NCBI GenBank assembly: GCA_012295275.1
Contig: CM022675.1
Location: 5,386,579 to 5,409,078 of the forward strand
DNA length: 22,500 nt
Origin: Chrysomallon squamiferum
Taxonomy: Eukaryota; Mollusca; Gastropoda; Neomphalida; Peltospiridae
Reading direction: 5' to 3'
The notes beneath the pieces are model-generated. The model was given only the letters and a program-made list of their open reading frames with translations. It searched no databases and was not told the origin of the DNA. Every line of letters starts with the position of its first letter. The stretch's first letter is position 1. Positions 18,300 to 22,500 of the stretch are shown here, in pieces. The position numbers and the translations under genes are program-made.

Positions 18300-18545
18300 T
18301 TTGTGTGTTTGTCTGCGTGTGTGTGTGTGTGTGTGCGCGCGAGTACATATTTATTATTATTGTTGTTATTATTATTATTATTATTTTATTTATTATTATT
18401 ATTACTTTTGTTTGTATATATTTATTTATGTACGTAGATGTAAATGAAGGTATGCACGTTGTTGTGTGTTTGCGTGTGCTTATTTTTTTTTGTGTGTATA
18501 TGTGTGCATTGGTGTATGGTGTGTATAATAATATGTATATAATAT
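18300..18545. repeat. Compound (GT)n, (ATT)n, (TATG)n tract
   Basis: GT run about 18313-18335, ATT run about 18350-18403, then TG/TATG-rich sequence. No coding content. Confidence 0.85.
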
Positions 18546-19040
18546 ATAAAAACATATTATATCTGACACAGATCTATTGTTTGGGTCGTGCGACTTCTTT
18601 TGTAAGTTTGATGTTTGTTACTTGAGATACTATTCACATAATTATGATTTGTTCACACGGGATTTTACCGGATTACGAGACAACGAGCTCACATGACCCA
18701 TCGTAGTTCTCAAAGTTTTATTGAATAGCTCAGTAATTGCTCGTTCTTATAATCATACTTCTGAAGGTTATAGTTAAGCCGGAGTTAGCAGCGAATCTGC
18801 AGCCGCTGTTGCGAATCTAAATCACCCATACGTATCTTAAGGTCCATCCATCTAATTTCGACTCTTTTGAAAAAAAAAAAAATATAATAAGAAAAATAAA
18901 TAAGTTTATATTTGTTATATAAATACTGTGAAAAAGTATAAATATTTAGGTTCGTAAGTTTTTGTTTTAATTGAAACTCATTTCAGATTAATTAGTTTCT
19001 TTTTTATTTATAAACTTTTTTACTTTATTTAATAAAAATA
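18546..19040. other. Intergenic unique sequence, no gene seen
   Basis: The stretch 18590-18850 has more CpG and a higher GC content than its surroundings but contains no open frame or splice-bounded exon that I can support. Confidence 0.4.
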
Positions 19041-19047
19041 ATATTAA

Positions 19048-19049
<2 letters not shown>

Positions 19050-19132
<83 letters not shown>

Positions 19133-19150
19133 GCTGTTATTATTATCTTT
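19050..19150. repeat. (TAC)n followed by (AAT)n/(ATT)n tract
   Basis: TACTAC repeats (19050-19096), then AAT, then ATT repeats to about 19132; the AAT and ATT halves are mutually complementary over about 45 bases. Confidence 0.9.
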
Positions 19151-20001
<851 letters not shown>

Positions 20002-20710
20002 TCTTCATAATACAGAATGCATAAATATACGTAACATGGTTTTTTTCCATTGTTACCTTAATTTACAATCTTTAATTTAAGCAATGAATGAAAACACTGT
20101 TCAATTTCGTTTACTCATCTCCGGTTTCTGGTAACATTTCTAAGAGACAAAAACTCAGGTGATAAAATTTCCTGTCATCATTTTCAGTTTGTTGTCTTAG
20201 AGAGAAAAGCTTTCCTAAGGTCATTCGTTTTGCTTCGTGGCATTCATTTATTTATTTATTTATTTACTTATTTATTTATTAGTTTTAAGTTTATACTTCA
20301 CCTTTTACTTCGTATTTCTTCTGATATTGACTTTAGTTAGAACGCAAACTGACTTATTGATGGAGATGACGTATAACAAAAGACAAAAACAAAATAATGG
20401 AATCAAGAAAGAGATATCATTTTTTGTTTAAATAATAACAATAAATAATCCACCAAGTTATTTTCTTCGTGATAGCACACGCTCTTTTCAAATAGAAATT
20501 TGTGATGAAGTTCATGCATAGATATTATTTCTAACATCTATTTATTTATTTTTTAATTCGAAAATAAATGACCTTAACAAACATATTTCTCTTTGAAACG
20601 ACAAACGTAAAAACTAACATTCGAGATAAATTTAAATAAAGAGAAGTTAGATAACAATAAACAAAACACCTGTGCATCAACAACGTTTTTTTCTTTACAG
20701 TTAATGTGAT

Positions 20711-20855
<145 letters not shown>

Positions 20856-21318
20856 AAACTGACTTACTGATGGAGATGACGTATTGGTACTAAGAGTCTG
20901 CTGATAACGAGTCAATAAAATAATGGAATCAAGAAAGAAATAACATTTTTTAAAATTATTTTAAAAAATTGTTTTTAATTAATAATAACTATAATTAACC
21001 CACCAAGTTATTTTTTTTTCTTGACATCACACACTGTTTTCAAATCGATAATTGTGATGAAACTCATATTTAGGTATCATTTCTATTTTCTACTTATTTA
21101 TTTATTTTTTAAATCCAAAATGAATGACCGTAATAGAAATACTTCTCTTTGAAACGATAAAGGTAAAGGTTGACATTCCACGTGACATTTTATCAGCTGA
21201 ATTTTATCTGTTCTCAAGAAACCTGAGACGAGTTAAATTTAAATAAAGAGAAGTTAGATAACAGTAAACCAAAAAACAGGTGTACATAAACAACATTTTT
21301 TGTGTAAGTTAATGTCCT

Positions 21319-21321
<3 letters not shown>

Positions 21322-21405
<84 letters not shown>
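21322..21405. repeat. (GA)n microsatellite, 84 bases
   Basis: Pure GA at the end of unit 2. Confidence 0.95.
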
Positions 21406-21409
<4 letters not shown>

Positions 21410-21496
21410 AAGAATTAACAAAACACGTACTTAAACAACATTGTTTTTACAGTTAATGATAATGTTGTACTGAGAGAGAGAAGGAGAAAGAGAGTC

Positions 21497-21998
21497 ATAA
21501 AAATGATGATGACGACAACAACAACGACAACAACGATAACTATAATACAATTTCTACTTTTGTGAATACATTATTTTTTTTTACAACATAAATTACCAGC
21601 TCAGGAATTTGCTGGTCACTTCACTTCACCTATTTTCTGCGTAATTGTATCAGACAACATTTTTCTAACGCGAATTTTCTTTCAAACGCAATGAAAACGC
21701 GCTAGACAATGACAATACGCACGAACTGACACAGGAAGCGACTCGGAAGATCACTCACCCACTGATTACGGTTATTAAGTTCTTCGTAATTTTACTTACT
21801 TCCAAAAGACCAGCAAACAGGAATTTTGTGTACATCCCAAAGTCGTATAGCTAAATGTGCTCGCAAAAAAAAAAAAAAAAAAAAAAAAAGAAAAAAGAAA
21901 AAAATACGAAATTTTGTAGCTTGATAATTAGATTTTTCAGATGTATATAGATAGTTAACGAAACAAATTGTCAGGGACATACGTATCATCTTCTTTTG

Positions 21999-22000
<2 letters not shown>
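21497..22000. other. Intergenic sequence, no gene seen
   Basis: A short GACAAC tract (about 21508-21540), then unique sequence with moderate CpG content (21600-21864) running into a 25-base A run at 21865-21889. No coding exon supported; the unique stretch plus A run could be a retroposed fragment. Confidence 0.4.
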
Positions 22001-22035
<35 letters not shown>

Positions 22036-22160
22036 TTTGTTTTTTTCTTTTAGAATTTTTTAAATGAAGGTATCGATGTATAGATGTATGTATGTCTCTG
22101 TCATCATCATCATCATTATTATTATGATTATTATTATTATTATTATTATTATTGTCATTG
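22001..22160. repeat. (ATT)n and (ATC)n tracts
   Basis: ATT repeats 22001-22034 and a mixed ATC/ATT tract about 22101-22155, separated by unique sequence. Confidence 0.9.
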
Positions 22161-22500
22161 TTATTATCATTATCAATATTATCATCTTTATCATTTTTAT
22201 TACTACTATTTTATTTCTGCTTGTCTGACATAAAAATTCTACTGGTAACATTGGTTAGCAGTAAGATATCTCATAAATGCACCTTCTCACTGACAGCAAA
22301 TGCAACCTTTGGTAAATTAGTGGTGGGGCAAACGTTCCAAGGGGGAAGAAACATGATACTTTTTGTTGTATAAATTTCAAGCGATTTTATCTCGAAGTTT
22401 CGAAAGCCGGCACATGACTCTACGTAAATACACGACTGCTAGATCACATGTCACCGAAATTCACCTTTCTGTTCGGGTGATATAAATTTTCTAAAGGCTT
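22161..22500. other. Window end, unique sequence without a supported gene
   Basis: An open frame runs to 22373 and ends in non-repeat residues (for example NATFGKLVVGQTFQGGR), which is less repeat-like than most frames here. It has no start context, clear acceptor or family match, so I do not call it. Near the end, TCACCGAA and TTCGGGTGA (22451-22480) could form a bulged hairpin. Confidence 0.35.

Overview
The window looks like AT-rich, intron-rich animal nuclear DNA. It has short exons with GT-AG splice sites, long runs of di-, tri- and tetranucleotide repeats, minisatellites, poly(A) tracts and a decayed pogo/Tigger-type DNA transposon. The repeat style (long CT/GA tracts, ATT/TTA tracts, TATG/GT tracts) and the domain mix suggest a mollusc, plausibly a cephalopod. 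That assignment is an inference from style, not from a match.

One gene can be read with confidence. It lies on the + strand from 711 to 12255 and is open at its 5' end. Fifteen coding exons can be followed with intron phases: five EGF exons (711-3975), two copies of a three-exon SEA plus four-cysteine module (5006-6634 and 6822-8271), a transmembrane exon (8956 or 8972 to 9104), and three cytoplasmic-tail exons ending in TGA at 12253-12255. The product is a type I membrane protein of about 690 visible residues. Outside the cell it has five calcium-binding EGF domains and two laminin/MEGF-like EGF domains, then two SEA domains. A single membrane span leads to a roughly 70-residue basic tail carrying a Tyr-Glu-Glu-Ile motif. 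The signal peptide and any earlier domains lie upstream of the window.

The gene carries clear traces of its own evolution. The SEA module was copied as one 1.8-kb block, introns included. An EGF exon was copied and one copy has a stop codon. The acceptor of the second composite EGF exon was amplified into a small tandem array of decoy acceptors. Exon 11 and the obvious acceptor of the transmembrane exon do not match in phase. Two acceptors slightly further in do match and keep the membrane span, so either an alternative splice site or an unseen exon resolves this.

From 12256 to 22500 I find no convincing coding gene. The region holds a probable 3' UTR, a roughly 47-bp minisatellite, a complementary trinucleotide-repeat palindrome (15385-15920), a 510-bp tandem duplication whose units end in long GA tracts (20344-21496), many microsatellites, and one weak candidate first exon with a TATA-like box near 17059-17296.
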